Positions 47,844 through 56,920 of a DNA stretch of 64,000 bases are shown piece after piece. The DNA comes from Couchioplanes caeruleus. Lineage in GTDB: Bacteria > Actinomycetota > Actinomycetes > Mycobacteriales > Micromonosporaceae. How positions within the stretch are numbered: position 1 is the stretch's first letter; every line of letters begins with the position of its first letter. Where the stretch lies: the NCBI RefSeq assembly GCF_023499255.1, contig NZ_CP092183.1, positions 7,312,501-7,376,500 on the forward strand. Direction: 5' to 3'. Made by a program: the position numbers and the translations under genes. Below the pieces are notes generated by a model. The model had not been told where the DNA came from, made no database searches, and saw only the letters and a program-made list of their open reading frames with translations.

Positions 47844-48517
47844 GGGCTGCGCCGGCCGACCGCGTACCGGAAGCGGTTGATCAATCGGTAACCCTCCGCA
47901 TTCTGACGGTACGGGCGCACGGCAGCGAGCACCTTCACGGCCACCTCCGGCGCCCCGTCACCCACGATCCAGCTCACGAGCGAATCGTCGTCCGCGAACT
48001 CCCACGGCACGTCGACGAGCCCTTCGTGGACCGCGGTCAGACCGCCGTCCTCCAGCAACCCGCGCAGCCCGCCCGGCAGCCGCAGGTCACCCTCGGGTCC
48101 CGGCGGCCCGTCGGCGAGCGCCCGTTCGATCGCGTCGACGTCGTTGAGCGCCCGCTCGGCCCAGTTCGCGACGGCGACGTGGCCGCCCGGCCGCGTCACC
48201 CGGACCATCTCGGCGAGTGCCTCGTCGGTGTCCTCCGCGAACTGCAGCGCGTTGAACGCGGTCGTGAGGTCGAACGTGGCGTCGTCCCACGGCACCTTCT
48301 CGGCCTCACCCGTCCGGACGTCGAGCCCTTCCCCGCACGCGACCGCGACCAGGTCGCCGTCCGGGTCGATGCCCGATGCGACCATTCCCCGCCCCGCGCA
48401 GTACGCCAGGAACCCGCCGCAGCCGCAGCCCACGTCGAGGACCCGCGCGCCGGTTCCGGTCCCGCTCCGCTCGAGGACTGCCCGCCACGCGGGCTCGGTC
48501 CAGTCGACTCCGGTCAC
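47828..48517 (-). CDS. SAM-dependent class I methyltransferase
   Basis: 229 residues from GTG 48517. The SAM motif is VLDVGCGCGGFLAYCAGRG, then GIDPDGDLVAVA (the acidic ribose-binding loop), VPWDDATFDLTTAFNALQFAED (motif II) and VRVTRPGGHVAVANW (post motif). It looks like UbiE/Methyltransf_11 proteins that act on small molecules. The substrate cannot be told from sequence. It lies 4 bp after the GNAT gene on the same strand. Confidence 0.9.
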   Translation of the reverse strand: MTGVDWTEPAWRAVLERSGTGTGARVLDVGCGCGGFLAYCAGRGMVASGIDPDGDLVAVACGEGLDVRTGEAEKVPWDDATFDLTTAFNALQFAEDTDEALAEMVRVTRPGGHVAVANWAERALNDVDAIERALADGPPGPEGDLRLPGGLRGLLEDGGLTAVHEGLVDVPWEFADDDSLVSWIVGDGAPEVAVKVLAAVRPYRQNAEGYRLINRFRYAVGRRSPAVGR

Positions 48518-48521
48518 CCGC

Positions 48522-49037
48522 TCACCATGCCACGGCCGGATCTGTCCGCAGCCGGCTGAACAGCAGGCCGTCGCGCCACTGTCCGGCCCGGAACTCCGCC
48601 GCGCGGATCACGCCCTCCAGCTGGAACCCGGCCTTCACCAACGACTTCTGCTCGGCGATGTTCTCCGGCTGGGTGCCGGCCTGGATCCGCTGCACCGGCG
48701 TGTGCTCGAACAGGTAGTCGCACATCATCGCCTGGGCCCGCCAGCCGATCCCGCGGCCGCGGAATTCCGGCAGCAGCAGAATGCCGATCTCCCAATGCCG
48801 GCTGTTCGGGCCGAATTGTTTCGCGCCCCACGACAGCAGTCCCGCCGTCTCCCCGTCGACGTCGATCATGAGGCGGCCGCCGTCCGCACCGAGATAGCCG
48901 TCCTCGGCGAACCGGCGCTCGGGGGCTCGGGCGTTGCTGAATCCGTGCCAATCGTTGCCCACCAGATCACGATCGACGGCCATCCGCCGGAACAGGGGCA
49001 AATCGCCTTCCTCGGCCGGCCGCATTTTGATGTCCAT
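48522..49037 (-). CDS. GNAT family N-acetyltransferase
   Basis: 171 residues if it starts at ATG 49037; an in-frame ATG at 49076 would add 13. The fold signature is IKMRPAEEGDLPLFRRMAVDRDLVG, LLLPEFRGRGIGWRAQAMMCDYLF (the acetyl-CoA loop) and NIAEQKSLVKAGFQLEGVIRAAEFRAGQWRD. It resembles RimJ/RimL enzymes. No ribosome site separates the two starts. It forms a tight pair with the methyltransferase downstream. Confidence 0.85.
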   Translation of the reverse strand: MDIKMRPAEEGDLPLFRRMAVDRDLVGNDWHGFSNARAPERRFAEDGYLGADGGRLMIDVDGETAGLLSWGAKQFGPNSRHWEIGILLLPEFRGRGIGWRAQAMMCDYLFEHTPVQRIQAGTQPENIAEQKSLVKAGFQLEGVIRAAEFRAGQWRDGLLFSRLRTDPAVAW

Positions 49038-49161
49038 CCATTCAGCTTGTCCGAACGGGTCAACCGCATGGGCCATTAGGGGCAATCGATGAACTGCGCA
49101 CGCGTGATCCTCCGTAGCCCTCGCCGACACCCGAGTCGATCCCAGTCCAAGGAGCACCGTC

Positions 49162-49704
49162 ATGCGTTCCCCGATGCGAACCGCGATCCTCGCCGGCACA
49201 GCCGTGGCCGTCGCCGGCGCGGTCACCACCGTCACCCTCAACGCCTCCGCCGCCGAGCAGACCCGGCCCGTCCCGCGGCCGAGCGCCAGCACCACGCCCT
49301 CGAAGATCGACCCGCCGGCCGGGCTGCACAAGCTCGGCAGCTACCGCGTGGTGACCGGCACCCAGACGTACACCTGCGCCAACGGCTCGTTCGCCGGCGC
49401 GTCGGTGCCCGAGGCCCAGCTGGCCGGCCTGCGCGGCCGGATCCACCACTTCAAGGGACCGAGCTGGCAGTCCGAGCGGGACGGTTCGCTCGTCACCGCC
49501 ACCAAGGTCGCCGACCTTCCGCGTACGGGGACCATTCCCGAGCTCCTGCTGGAGGTGAACAGCCACACCGGCACGGGGATCCTGTCGAAGGCCGCCTACA
49601 TCCAGCGGCTGTACACCTCGGGCGGTGTCGCGCCGGCCGGGACCTGCACCGACGGCGAGACCGCGGCCGTGCCGTACAGCGCCGTGTACGTTTTCTGGGG
49701 CTGA
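49162..49704 (+). CDS. Secreted DUF3455 protein
   Basis: 180 residues. The first 30 are a signal peptide ending in NASAA. The mature part has the DUF3455 pattern: GSYRVVTGTQTYTCANGSFAG, IHHFKGPSWQSERDGSLV, LPRTGTIPELLLEVNSHTGTG, and AAYIQRLYTSGGVAPAGTCTDGE, with two Cys that may pair. Function is unknown; members are exported proteins in actinomycetes and fungi. ATG at 49162 has AAGGAG upstream. Confidence 0.85.
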   Translation: MRSPMRTAILAGTAVAVAGAVTTVTLNASAAEQTRPVPRPSASTTPSKIDPPAGLHKLGSYRVVTGTQTYTCANGSFAGASVPEAQLAGLRGRIHHFKGPSWQSERDGSLVTATKVADLPRTGTIPELLLEVNSHTGTGILSKAAYIQRLYTSGGVAPAGTCTDGETAAVPYSAVYVFWG

Positions 49705-49849
49705 CCGTCATCCGGGGGCGGCGAACGGGGCGCCGCCCTTCTCCCCCATTGATGCCAGGCCCGTGCCGGGACGGTCGACACCGGTCGCGCGCCCGGCCAT
49801 AGTGCATCCGTCCTCAGTACTCGTCAGACATCGGACGGAGCTTGCTGCG

Positions 49850-50746
49850 ATGCGTACCCCCAAGGTTTTCGTGATCGGCCTGGCACTGGCGGGCGTGGCC
49901 GGCCTGGCCGGCTGCGGCACCGCGATGGCCGCCGAGCACTCGCCCGCCTGGGTCGCCGCCTCCCCGTCCGCGTCCTCCAGCCACTCTGCGTCGCCCTCGC
50001 CGTCGTCGACCCGTCGCGCGACGCACGCGCCGGCGCACACCTCGTCGCCGTCGTCCTCACCCTCGTCGTCGCCCTCGTCGTCGCCGTCGCCGTCGCACTC
50101 CACCCCGGCTTCCCGGCCCGCGCACCGGGCGCACCACGGCGGGCCGGCGGACAGTCTCATGAAGACCGGGCAGAAGGGCGTCGCGCTCACCTTCGACGAC
50201 GGGCCGGACCCGGCGCAGACGCCGAAGCTGCTCGACCTGCTGAAGAAGCGGCACGTGAAGGCCACGTTCTGCCTGGTCGGCCAGAACGTCGCCGCCCACC
50301 CGGCCCTGGTACGCCGGATCGCCGCCGAAGGCCACACCCTCTGCAACCACACCTGGCGGCACAGCCTGACGCTGGGCAAGCGCAAGCCCGCCGCCATCCG
50401 CGCCGACCTGCAGCGCACCAACGACGCGATCCGGGCCGCCGTACCCGGGGCCGAGATCAAGTACATGCGCGCGCCGGGCGGCAACTTCACGCCCGCCTTC
50501 GTCGCCGCCGCCACCGACCTCGGCATGACCTCCATCTACTGGCAGGTCGACCCGCGCGACTGGGACCACCCGGCCGGCGAGTCCGACGGCGCCCACCGGG
50601 CCAAGGTCATCAGGTCGGTCAAGAAGCACGTCAGCCGCGGCGCGATCGTGCTGTCCCACGACTACGCCCAGCCGGACACCATCGCCGCGTACGAGACGCT
50701 GATTCCGTGGCTGCAGCGGCGGTACAAGCTCATCGCCCTGCCGTGA
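49850..50746 (+). CDS. Lipoprotein-type polysaccharide deacetylase (NodB domain)
   Basis: 298 residues from ATG 49850. The signal peptide ends in a lipobox-like LAGC (Cys22). Residues 30-100 are a Ser/Pro/His-rich linker (PSSSPSSSPSS). The NodB domain begins at about 108: LTFDDGPD (catalytic and metal Asp), then GHTLCNHTWRHSLTLG (the two metal His), YMRAPGGNF and YWQVDPRDWD, and a late GAIVLSHDYAQPDT. It removes acetyl or other acyl groups from an envelope glycan, perhaps peptidoglycan. All key residues are present. Confidence 0.92.
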   Translation: MRTPKVFVIGLALAGVAGLAGCGTAMAAEHSPAWVAASPSASSSHSASPSPSSTRRATHAPAHTSSPSSSPSSSPSSSPSPSHSTPASRPAHRAHHGGPADSLMKTGQKGVALTFDDGPDPAQTPKLLDLLKKRHVKATFCLVGQNVAAHPALVRRIAAEGHTLCNHTWRHSLTLGKRKPAAIRADLQRTNDAIRAAVPGAEIKYMRAPGGNFTPAFVAAATDLGMTSIYWQVDPRDWDHPAGESDGAHRAKVIRSVKKHVSRGAIVLSHDYAQPDTIAAYETLIPWLQRRYKLIALP

Positions 50747-50934
50747 CCGTGGCGGGCCCGCTTTCCCCGCGGCCGTCTTCGGCAGCGCTTTGTTCGCCCG
50801 CGCTCCTCGGCGTCACCTGATTCCGTCCGGCGCTTTTCCGCAGCGCCTGTTCAGCGCGGCGGTTCCTCGCGGCAGCGTGTTTCCGCGGGTCCGCTCATGT
50901 GCCGCGGGTAGCTCGTGTTTCCGCGGGGCGGGCC

Positions 50935-51300
50935 TCAGTGGGACGGCGGGATGACGCGGAGGTGGCCGCGGCGGCCGGTCTGATGGCCCGGGAGCGTGTC
51001 GTGCTCCTCGGGGCGCGGCGGCGGGGCCGGACGGGCCGCCTCGCGCACGGCGTCGGCGAGGGCCACCAGGTCGTCCGTCGTGGGCGGCGGGGGCGCGAAG
51101 TCGCCGTCGTGGCGCACCAGCTCCCAGCCACGCGGGGCGGTGAGGCTGCGGGCATGCGGTTCGCAGAGGTCGTACGTGTGCGGCTCGGCGAAGGCGGCCA
51201 GCGGGCCGACCACGGCCGTGGAGTCGCTGTAGACGTAGGTCAGGGTGGCGACCGCCTGTCGGGGACAGCCGTTGCGGGAGCAGCGCCGTGGGGACCTCAC
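50935..51300 (-). CDS. DUF3499 family protein
   Basis: 121 residues from GTG 51300. The N-terminus has a small CxxxxC zinc-like pair (RRCSRNGCPRQAVATLTYVY) and PHTYDLCEPHARSLTAPRGWELVRHDGDF, which is the family pattern. The C-terminus is a Pro/His-rich tail. It lies divergent from the metallopeptidase-family gene, as the corresponding pair does near whiB2 in mycobacteria. Function is not known. Confidence 0.88.
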   Translation of the reverse strand: MRSPRRCSRNGCPRQAVATLTYVYSDSTAVVGPLAAFAEPHTYDLCEPHARSLTAPRGWELVRHDGDFAPPPPTTDDLVALADAVREAARPAPPPRPEEHDTLPGHQTGRRGHLRVIPPSH

Positions 51301-51487
51301 GGCGGCACGTTATCTCTAAGCACGCACGCGCGGGCGACGATGGACCCGCGACACGCCGACCCACAATGCATCACGATTTCGACATGGCGCTCCGACACGC
51401 CGCCTCAATGGGGCGAATTCCTCGTGACGAAACGCGGCCGACACAGCCTGACCACGGCGGACGCCGTTTGCGGGCTAGGCTGGCGAC

Positions 51488-51973
51488 GTGACCACCAGCC
51501 CCGACCGCCGCCGGACCGGCTCAGAACCGGGCCGGTCCCCGCGCACCGCCGGACCGGGCCGTCCCGCCCGCCGCGATCGGCACGGGCGCGGGCTGCGCGG
51601 CCGCCTCGTCCCCGCCACCGTGCCGCTCGCCCGCACGAAGGCCGAGATCTTCGACGACCTCGTCCTCGACACCGTCGAAACCCTCGAGCGGCGGTACGCG
51701 AAGGAACTGGCCGGCGTGGAGTTCGCGGTCGAGGACGTGCCGCCGGACCTGAACGTCTACGACTCGGACGTGCTCGAGGACGGCGAGGTGCCGCTCGCCC
51801 GGCTCCTCCCGGGCCGGCCCGGACGCCAGGAGCTCCCGCCGCGGATCGTGCTCTACCGCCGGCCGCTGGAATTCCGGGCGATGGACCGCGAGGACCTCGC
51901 CGACCTCGTCCACGACGTGATCATCGAACAGGTCGCCAACCTGCTCGGTGTCGACCCCGACGAGCTCTCGTAG
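51488..51973 (+). CDS. Zincin-like metallopeptidase-family protein lacking HExxH
   Basis: 161 residues from GTG 51488. After an Arg-rich N-terminus the protein has VPLARTKAEIFDDLVLDTVETLERRY, VPPDLNVYDSDVLEDG, PPRIVLYRRPLEFRAMDREDLADLVHDVIIEQVANLLGVDPDEL in order. This is the PF06262 family, but where active members have HExxH, this one has HDVIIEQ: the first His remains, the Glu and second His do not. It is therefore probably not a peptidase, or uses other residues. This seems to be a stable variant in actinobacteria. Confidence 0.85.
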   Translation: MTTSPDRRRTGSEPGRSPRTAGPGRPARRDRHGRGLRGRLVPATVPLARTKAEIFDDLVLDTVETLERRYAKELAGVEFAVEDVPPDLNVYDSDVLEDGEVPLARLLPGRPGRQELPPRIVLYRRPLEFRAMDREDLADLVHDVIIEQVANLLGVDPDELS

Positions 51974-52074
51974 GACGCCCCCCGGCGTCCGGCCTCACCC
52001 GTCTGCGCTTCCCCGTGCTGGACACCCCCCGGCGTCCGGCCTTTCCCCTGTCGCTCGGACGCCCCCCAGCGTCC
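51973..52074. repeat. Three tandem small hairpins between convergent genes
   Basis: GGACGCCCCCCGGCGTCC at 51973-51990 is a perfect 7-bp hairpin. Copies with one mismatch each are at 52020-52037 and 52057-52074. They lie between the metallopeptidase-family gene and convergent whiB2, so they may form a bidirectional terminator. Confidence 0.8.
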
Positions 52075-52085
52075 GCGCGAGCGGG

Positions 52086-52343
52086 TCAGGCCACGCGGCG
52101 CTTGAGCTTGCGGCGTTCCCGCTCAGAAAGGCCACCCCAGATACCGAAGCGCTCGTCGTGTCCGAGGGCGTACTCGAGGCACTCGGCCTTCACCTCGCAC
52201 CGGCCACAGATGCGTTTCGCCTCGCGGGTGGAACCGCCCTTCTCCGGGAAGAAAGCCTCCGGATCGGTCTGCGAGCAGAGCGCCCGCTCCTGCCACTCGG
52301 GCGCGTCCCCGAGCAGGTCTACCCCTTCTACCTGCGCTTCCAT
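52086..52343 (-). CDS. whiB2: WhiB-family iron-sulfur regulator, WhiB2/WhmD type
   Basis: 85 residues from ATG 52343 with GGAGG 7 nt upstream. The four cluster Cys are C23, C46, C49 and C55, and the turn is GIWGGLSERERRKLKRR, the sigma-factor and DNA-contact region. The [4Fe-4S] protein works with the main sigma factor; in streptomycetes and mycobacteria this subgroup (WhiB/WhmD) controls septation. Its place in the mannose/F420 neighbourhood matches mycobacterial whiB2. A promoter and palindrome are about 120 bp upstream. Confidence 0.95.
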   Translation of the reverse strand: MEAQVEGVDLLGDAPEWQERALCSQTDPEAFFPEKGGSTREAKRICGRCEVKAECLEYALGHDERFGIWGGLSERERRKLKRRVA

Positions 52344-52460
52344 CGGCGTGCCTCCTTCTTGGCGCCGGCAGCGATGCCGACGCTGACCCCCCACGCACGC
52401 GGCGTGTTTCTTGCGGGAAATACGCGCTTCGCGACGCCCGTTTCCCGCAACCCCACCGAA

Positions 52461-52490
52461 ATTACACGCGTGTAAGACGTGCGTCGTCAA
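52461..52490 (-). promoter_or_regulatory. Candidate whiB2 promoter with overlapping palindrome
   Basis: On the minus strand TTGACG (52490-52485) and TGTAAT (52466-52461) are 18 bp apart, a plausible housekeeping sigma promoter. The -10 is embedded in the perfect palindrome TTACACGCGTGTAA (52462-52475), a possible operator. It resembles the BldD box but has one base too many in the centre. Confidence 0.45.
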
Positions 52491-53032
52491 GCCGAACCTG
52501 ATAAATAGGCCCGTTTCCTCGAAGCGCCGTCATCGCCTCGCGGTCCCGTTCCTGCCCTATCTCTCAGAGCTGCCGCCAGGTAACGCACAGTCGGCGCGTC
52601 GGGTCCAAATTACCCCAATTTGTAACCTCATGACCAGGCGGGTCGGCGACGCTCAGGGTATCGGCAGGGGGACGTGACCGCGCCCACCGTCTCATCCAGG
52701 GGACAAGCGGAGGACGGCTGCGGGCCCCTGGCGAAGGCGGCAGGCACCGGCCAAGCGGGACGACACGCCGAGACGACAAGCCCAGACTGCGACGCGGTTA
52801 CCGGACGGACAGCCCGGGCGCCGAGCCCCCGCCCGGACGCCGAACCAGCCGCCCGGGCCGAGCCGCCCGCCCGGATGCCGAACCAGCCGCCCGGGCCGAG
52901 CCACCCGCCCGGACACCGAGCCAGCCGCGGCGCGCGGATCTGCGAAGTGCAGAGTGACGCGCCCCGCCGAGGGGCGAGACGGCGACCGATGGGCGACGCC
53001 GACCGGTCACCGGCTGCCGGCGGCTCGGTCGG
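52491..53032. other. Gene-free gap between whiB2 promoter and fbiC
   Basis: No gene is seen. The part next to whiB2 is ordinary sequence. From 52831 there are three 38-bp units (starts 52831, 52869, 52907) around GCCCGGACGCCGAACCAGCC and GCCCGGGCCGAGCC; the third decays. Confidence 0.68.
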
Positions 53033-55531
53033 CTATCGGCGGCCGTAGACGGTGGTGCGTTCGGCTGCCGGGCGGCCCGCCGCCGCGGCCAGTTCCTTCA
53101 GCTGGGCCACCGTGCGGGCCGACCCGTGTTCCGAGCCGGCCATCCGCGAGATCGTCTCCTCCATCAGCGTGCCGCCCAGGTCGTTGCAGCCGCCGTTGAG
53201 CATCGCGATCGTGCCCTCGTCGCCCAGTTTCACCCACGAGCACTGGATGTTGCCGATCCGGCCGTGCAGCAGGACGCGGGCCATCGCGTGGACGACCCGG
53301 TTCTCCCGCCAGGTGGGGCCCGGGCGGGCGATGCCGGCCAGGTAGATGGGCGCGTTGGTGTGGATGAACGGCAGCGCGACGAATTCCGTGAAGCCGCCGG
53401 TCACGTCCTGGATGCCGGCGAGGACGCGGAAGTGCCCGAGCCATTGGCGGGGGTGGTCGACGTGGCCGTACATCATCGTGGAGCTGGAGCGGATGCCGAC
53501 CTGGTGCGCCGTGGTGACCACGTCGATCCAGGTGGACGCCGGGAGTTTGCCCTTGGTGAGGACCCACCGTACGTCGTCGTCGAGGATCTCGGCGGCGGTG
53601 CCGGGGATGGTGCCGAGCCCGGCGTCGCGGAGGTCCTCGAGCCATTCGCGGACGGACACGCCCGCCTTGGCCGCGCCCGTGACGATCTCCATGGGCGAGA
53701 AGGCGTGGACGTGCATCCCCGGTACGCGGTCCTTCACCGCCCGCACGAGGTCGGCGTACGCGGTGACCGGCATCTTGGGGTCGATGCCGCCCTGCATGCA
53801 CACCTCGGTGGCACCGTCGCGCCACGCCTCCTCCGCGCGGGCGGCTACCTGCTCGACGGAGAGCCGGTACGCGTCCGCGTCCCGTTCCCGCTGGGCGAAG
53901 GCGCAGAAGCGGCACCCGACGTAGCAGACGTTGGAGAAGTTGATGTTGCGGTTGACCACGTACGTGACGTCGTCGCCGTTGACATCCTTGCGCAGGTCGT
54001 CGGCGATGCGGGCGAGCTCGTCGAGCGCCGAGCCGTCGGCCTGGAACAGGGCCATCGCCTTGTCCTCGTGCTCGGGCAGGAGCAGCCTGGCCGGATCCTC
54101 GGCGGCGAGGCGGAGCCCGGCCAGGACGTCGGTCTCGACGCGCCGGGTGGAACCCGTGGTGATGTGCGCTGCGACCTCGTCCCAGTCGCCGTACACGGAG
54201 TCGAAGTCGCCGCGGCGGTCGCCCGTGCGGCCCTCCGTGTCGATGGTCGCGAAGAGGTCGGTGCGGCCGCCCGCGTACGCGTCGTCCGGCTCCTGCCACG
54301 GCAGGCCCGCCGGCATCGCGTCCTCGCGGGCCAGGCCGGAGGGGTCCGCCAGCGCCGCCACGTGCGCGGCCAGGCGGGGGTCGAGCCAGCCCTCGCCGCG
54401 GCGGACGTACTCGGGGTAGATCGTGAGGCGTTCGCGCAGCTCGAAGCCCGACCTCGCGGACATCTCGCGCAGCGAGTCGATCTGCGGCCAGGGGCGTTCC
54501 GGGTTCACGTGGTCCGGGGTGACCGGCGAGACGCCGCCCCAGTCGTCAATGCCGGCGCGCAGCAGGAGGTCGTATTCGCCCGCGATGAGGTTGGGCGGTG
54601 CCTGCAGGCGCGCCCGGGGGCCCAGGATCACCCGGGCCACGGCGACCGTCGCCGCCAGCTCGCGCAGCTCCGCGTCGGGCATGCCGCGCATCGCCGTGTC
54701 GGGCTTGGCGCGGAAGTTCTGGATGATGACTTCCTGGACGTGCCCGTACTCGCGGGCGGTGCGGCGCATCGCGAAGATGGCGTCGGCGCGCTCCGCGCGG
54801 GTCTCGCCGATGCCGATGAGGATGCCGGTGGTGAAGGGCACGCCCACGCGACCGGCGTCGTCGAGGACGCGCAGGCGCACGGCGGGCTCCTTGTCCGGGG
54901 AGCCGTAGTGCGGGCCGCCCGGTTCCGACCAGAGCCGCGTCGCGGTGGTCTCCAGCATCATGCCCATGCTGGGCGCGACCGGCTTGAGCCGCTGCAGCTC
55001 CGCCCAGCTGAGCACGCCGGGGTTCAGATGCGGCAGCAGGCCGGTCTCCTCCAGCACCGCGATCGCGCAGGCGCGCACGTAGTCGAGGGTCGAGTCGTAC
55101 CCGCGCTCGTCAAGCCATTGGCGGGCCGCCGGCCAGCGCTCCTCCGGCCGGTCGCCGAGCGTGAACAGCGCCTCCTTGCAGCCCTGCGCCGCGCCTTCCC
55201 GGGCGATCGCCAGCACCTCGTCGCGCTCGAGGAACGCGGCGGGCAGCCGGTGCGGGACCGTGGCGAACGTGCAGTAGTGGCACCGGTCCCGGCACAGCCG
55301 GGTGAGCGGGATGAAGACCTTCTTCGAGTACGTGACCACGCCCGGCCGGCCGGCCTCCCGCAGGCCGGCGTCCCGGATCGCCCCGGCGGTCGCGAGCAGG
55401 TCGTCGAGCAGCGGTCCCTCGGCGGCGAGCAGGGCGGCCGCCTCGTCGGCGTCGATCGCCCGGCCCTCGGCGGCCCGCTTGAGGGCGCGACGGATGCTGG
55501 CTTCGGTCGGCGGTGTGTCCACGGCTGCCAC
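53033..55531 (-). CDS. fbiC: FO synthase (fused CofG-CofH), coenzyme F420 biosynthesis
   Basis: 832 residues from GTG 55531. Two radical-SAM halves: the N-terminal CofG half has the cluster Cys at 80, 84 and 87 ([11 protein letters not shown]), and the C-terminal CofH half at 536, 540 and 543 ([11 protein letters not shown]). Further motifs are LEVL-type [29 protein letters not shown], and [11 protein letters not shown]. The enzyme makes the 5-deazaflavin FO from a tyrosine and a diaminouracil derivative. In mycobacteria fbiC is remote from fbiAB; here cofD and cofE are 1.4 kb away. Confidence 0.97.
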   Translation of the reverse strand: MAAVDTPPTEASIRRALKRAAEGRAIDADEAAALLAAEGPLLDDLLATAGAIRDAGLREAGRPGVVTYSKKVFIPLTRLCRDRCHYCTFATVPHRLPAAFLERDEVLAIAREGAAQGCKEALFTLGDRPEERWPAARQWLDERGYDSTLDYVRACAIAVLEETGLLPHLNPGVLSWAELQRLKPVAPSMGMMLETTATRLWSEPGGPHYGSPDKEPAVRLRVLDDAGRVGVPFTTGILIGIGETRAERADAIFAMRRTAREYGHVQEVIIQNFRAKPDTAMRGMPDAELRELAATVAVARVILGPRARLQAPPNLIAGEYDLLLRAGIDDWGGVSPVTPDHVNPERPWPQIDSLREMSARSGFELRERLTIYPEYVRRGEGWLDPRLAAHVAALADPSGLAREDAMPAGLPWQEPDDAYAGGRTDLFATIDTEGRTGDRRGDFDSVYGDWDEVAAHITTGSTRRVETDVLAGLRLAAEDPARLLLPEHEDKAMALFQADGSALDELARIADDLRKDVNGDDVTYVVNRNINFSNVCYVGCRFCAFAQRERDADAYRLSVEQVAARAEEAWRDGATEVCMQGGIDPKMPVTAYADLVRAVKDRVPGMHVHAFSPMEIVTGAAKAGVSVREWLEDLRDAGLGTIPGTAAEILDDDVRWVLTKGKLPASTWIDVVTTAHQVGIRSSSTMMYGHVDHPRQWLGHFRVLAGIQDVTGGFTEFVALPFIHTNAPIYLAGIARPGPTWRENRVVHAMARVLLHGRIGNIQCSWVKLGDEGTIAMLNGGCNDLGGTLMEETISRMAGSEHGSARTVAQLKELAAAAGRPAAERTTVYGRR

Positions 55532-55650
55532 CCGTGCAGCCTAGGCCGGAACCAGGCCCCGCCGCCCCCGTGGCGGCCCCGGACGGCAGTGGTCTGGGAC
55601 ACCCTCGCCCGTCTCGCGCGGAGCACGGGGACAGGCGAGCCGCGCCGGGG

Positions 55651-56796
55651 CTACCGGGGTGGTTCTTCGCCGAGGTTGCGGGTGCGGTCGTCGTCCTCGC
55701 GGGCCGGGAACACCTGTGTCGGCTCCGAGAAGGCGCCGGGCTGCGGTGCGCCGGCCGGGGTGGGGCTGCCCGGGTGCGCGACCGCGTGCGGGTTACCGGG
55801 CGCCGGGGCGAACGGGCCGGGCGGAGTGGCGGGGGCGCCGCCGGAAGCCGGCTGAGCGGACACCGGCGGGGCGAACGCGGGCGGGGCGAAAGCCGGCGGG
55901 GCGGACGCGGGCGGGGCGAAAGCCGGCGGGGCGGACGCGGGCGGGGCGAAAGCCGGCGGGGCGGACGCGGGCGGGGCGAAAGCCGGCGGGGCGGACGCGG
56001 GCGGGGCGAAAGCCGGCGGAGCCGAAGCGGGCGGGGGCGGCGTGCCCCAGACCGGTGGCTGTCCCCACCCCTGCGGCTGACCGGGCTGGCCGGGATGCGG
56101 CTGGCCCGGCTGCGGCTGGCCGGGGTGGCCCGCCTGGCCCGGCTGGGCAGGGTGGCCCGCCTGGCCGGGCTGGGCGGGGTGGCCGGGCTGGGCGGGGTGG
56201 CCCGGCTGGGCGTAACCCGGGGCGGGCGGCGGGAAGCCCGGCTGGCCCCACTGCGGCTGCTGGCCCCACGGCTGCTGCGGCTGGCCGTACATGCCCGGCT
56301 GGGGTTGCGGCTTGGGCGTGGTGAAGAGAGCCCGCCAGATCGCGAAGACCGCGTACGCCGCGATCGCGAAGACCGCGAGCCACGCCGTGCGGACCAGGAA
56401 CTCCTCGAAGGCCACCCGTACGCTGAAACCGGCGAGCTTGACCACCGCGATGAGGAAGCCGAAGACGACCGCGAAGAAGCCGGCGACCGCGTACTCGACG
56501 AGCGCCACGACCGTGATCAGCCGCGCGTGCCGGTGCCGGGGCTCGACCATCGTGGCGAGCAGCACCGCCGCGAGCGGCATCGCGATCGTCTCGAGGTTCA
56601 CGTACCCGTAGAAGCTGTTCTGCACCCGGGTGAGGAAGTCCTGCCCCACCTCGGACGGGACCAGCCGGACGATCGCCACGAAGAGCCAGACGGCGGGGGC
56701 GGCGACGAGGGCGTACGCGGCGAGGTCACGCAGCGGCCGGATCACCGGGGCGACCGGGTGGCCGGGCTGGGGCTGCGGCGGCGGTGTGCTGGTCAC
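55651..56796 (-). CDS. Membrane protein with long Pro/Ala/Gln repeat tail
   Basis: 381 residues from GTG 56796 with AGGAGAG upstream. The N-terminal half has about four membrane helices ([71 protein letters not shown]). The rest is cytoplasmic or external low complexity: [15 protein letters not shown], then many [11 protein letters not shown] units, then a tandem [10 protein letters not shown] array encoded by exact 30-bp repeats (four copies from 55891). The tail ends in a charged [14 protein letters not shown]. Similar tails occur in actinobacterial proteins with forkhead-associated or kinase partners. The function is not known. Confidence 0.78.
   Translation of the reverse strand: MTSTPPPQPQPGHPVAPVIRPLRDLAAYALVAAPAVWLFVAIVRLVPSEVGQDFLTRVQNSFYGYVNLETIAMPLAAVLLATMVEPRHRHARLITVVALVEYAVAGFFAVVFGFLIAVVKLAGFSVRVAFEEFLVRTAWLAVFAIAAYAVFAIWRALFTTPKPQPQPGMYGQPQQPWGQQPQWGQPGFPPPAPGYAQPGHPAQPGHPAQPGQAGHPAQPGQAGHPGQPQPGQPHPGQPGQPQGWGQPPVWGTPPPPASAPPAFAPPASAPPAFAPPASAPPAFAPPASAPPAFAPPASAPPAFAPPAFAPPVSAQPASGGAPATPPGPFAPAPGNPHAVAHPGSPTPAGAPQPGAFSEPTQVFPAREDDDRTRNLGEEPPR
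55891..56010. repeat. Four exact 30-bp tandem repeats in the Pro-rich tail
   Basis: Contiguous units at 55891, 55921, 55951 and 55981 are identical; a partial fifth follows. The period is ten codons ([10 protein letters not shown] on the minus strand), so changes in number stay in frame. A second low-complexity block with GGCCGGG spacing lies at about 56090-56220. Confidence 0.9.
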
Positions 56797-56920
56797 AGCG
56801 CTCTCCTGATCGGCGACGGGGGAAAACGGGTGGAAAGGTCGGCTCACTCTAGTCCGATAGGCGCATCACACCAGCGCCCCGCACGCCGCGGATCGGCGGC
56901 GGGTGCGCAAGGATGGTCGG

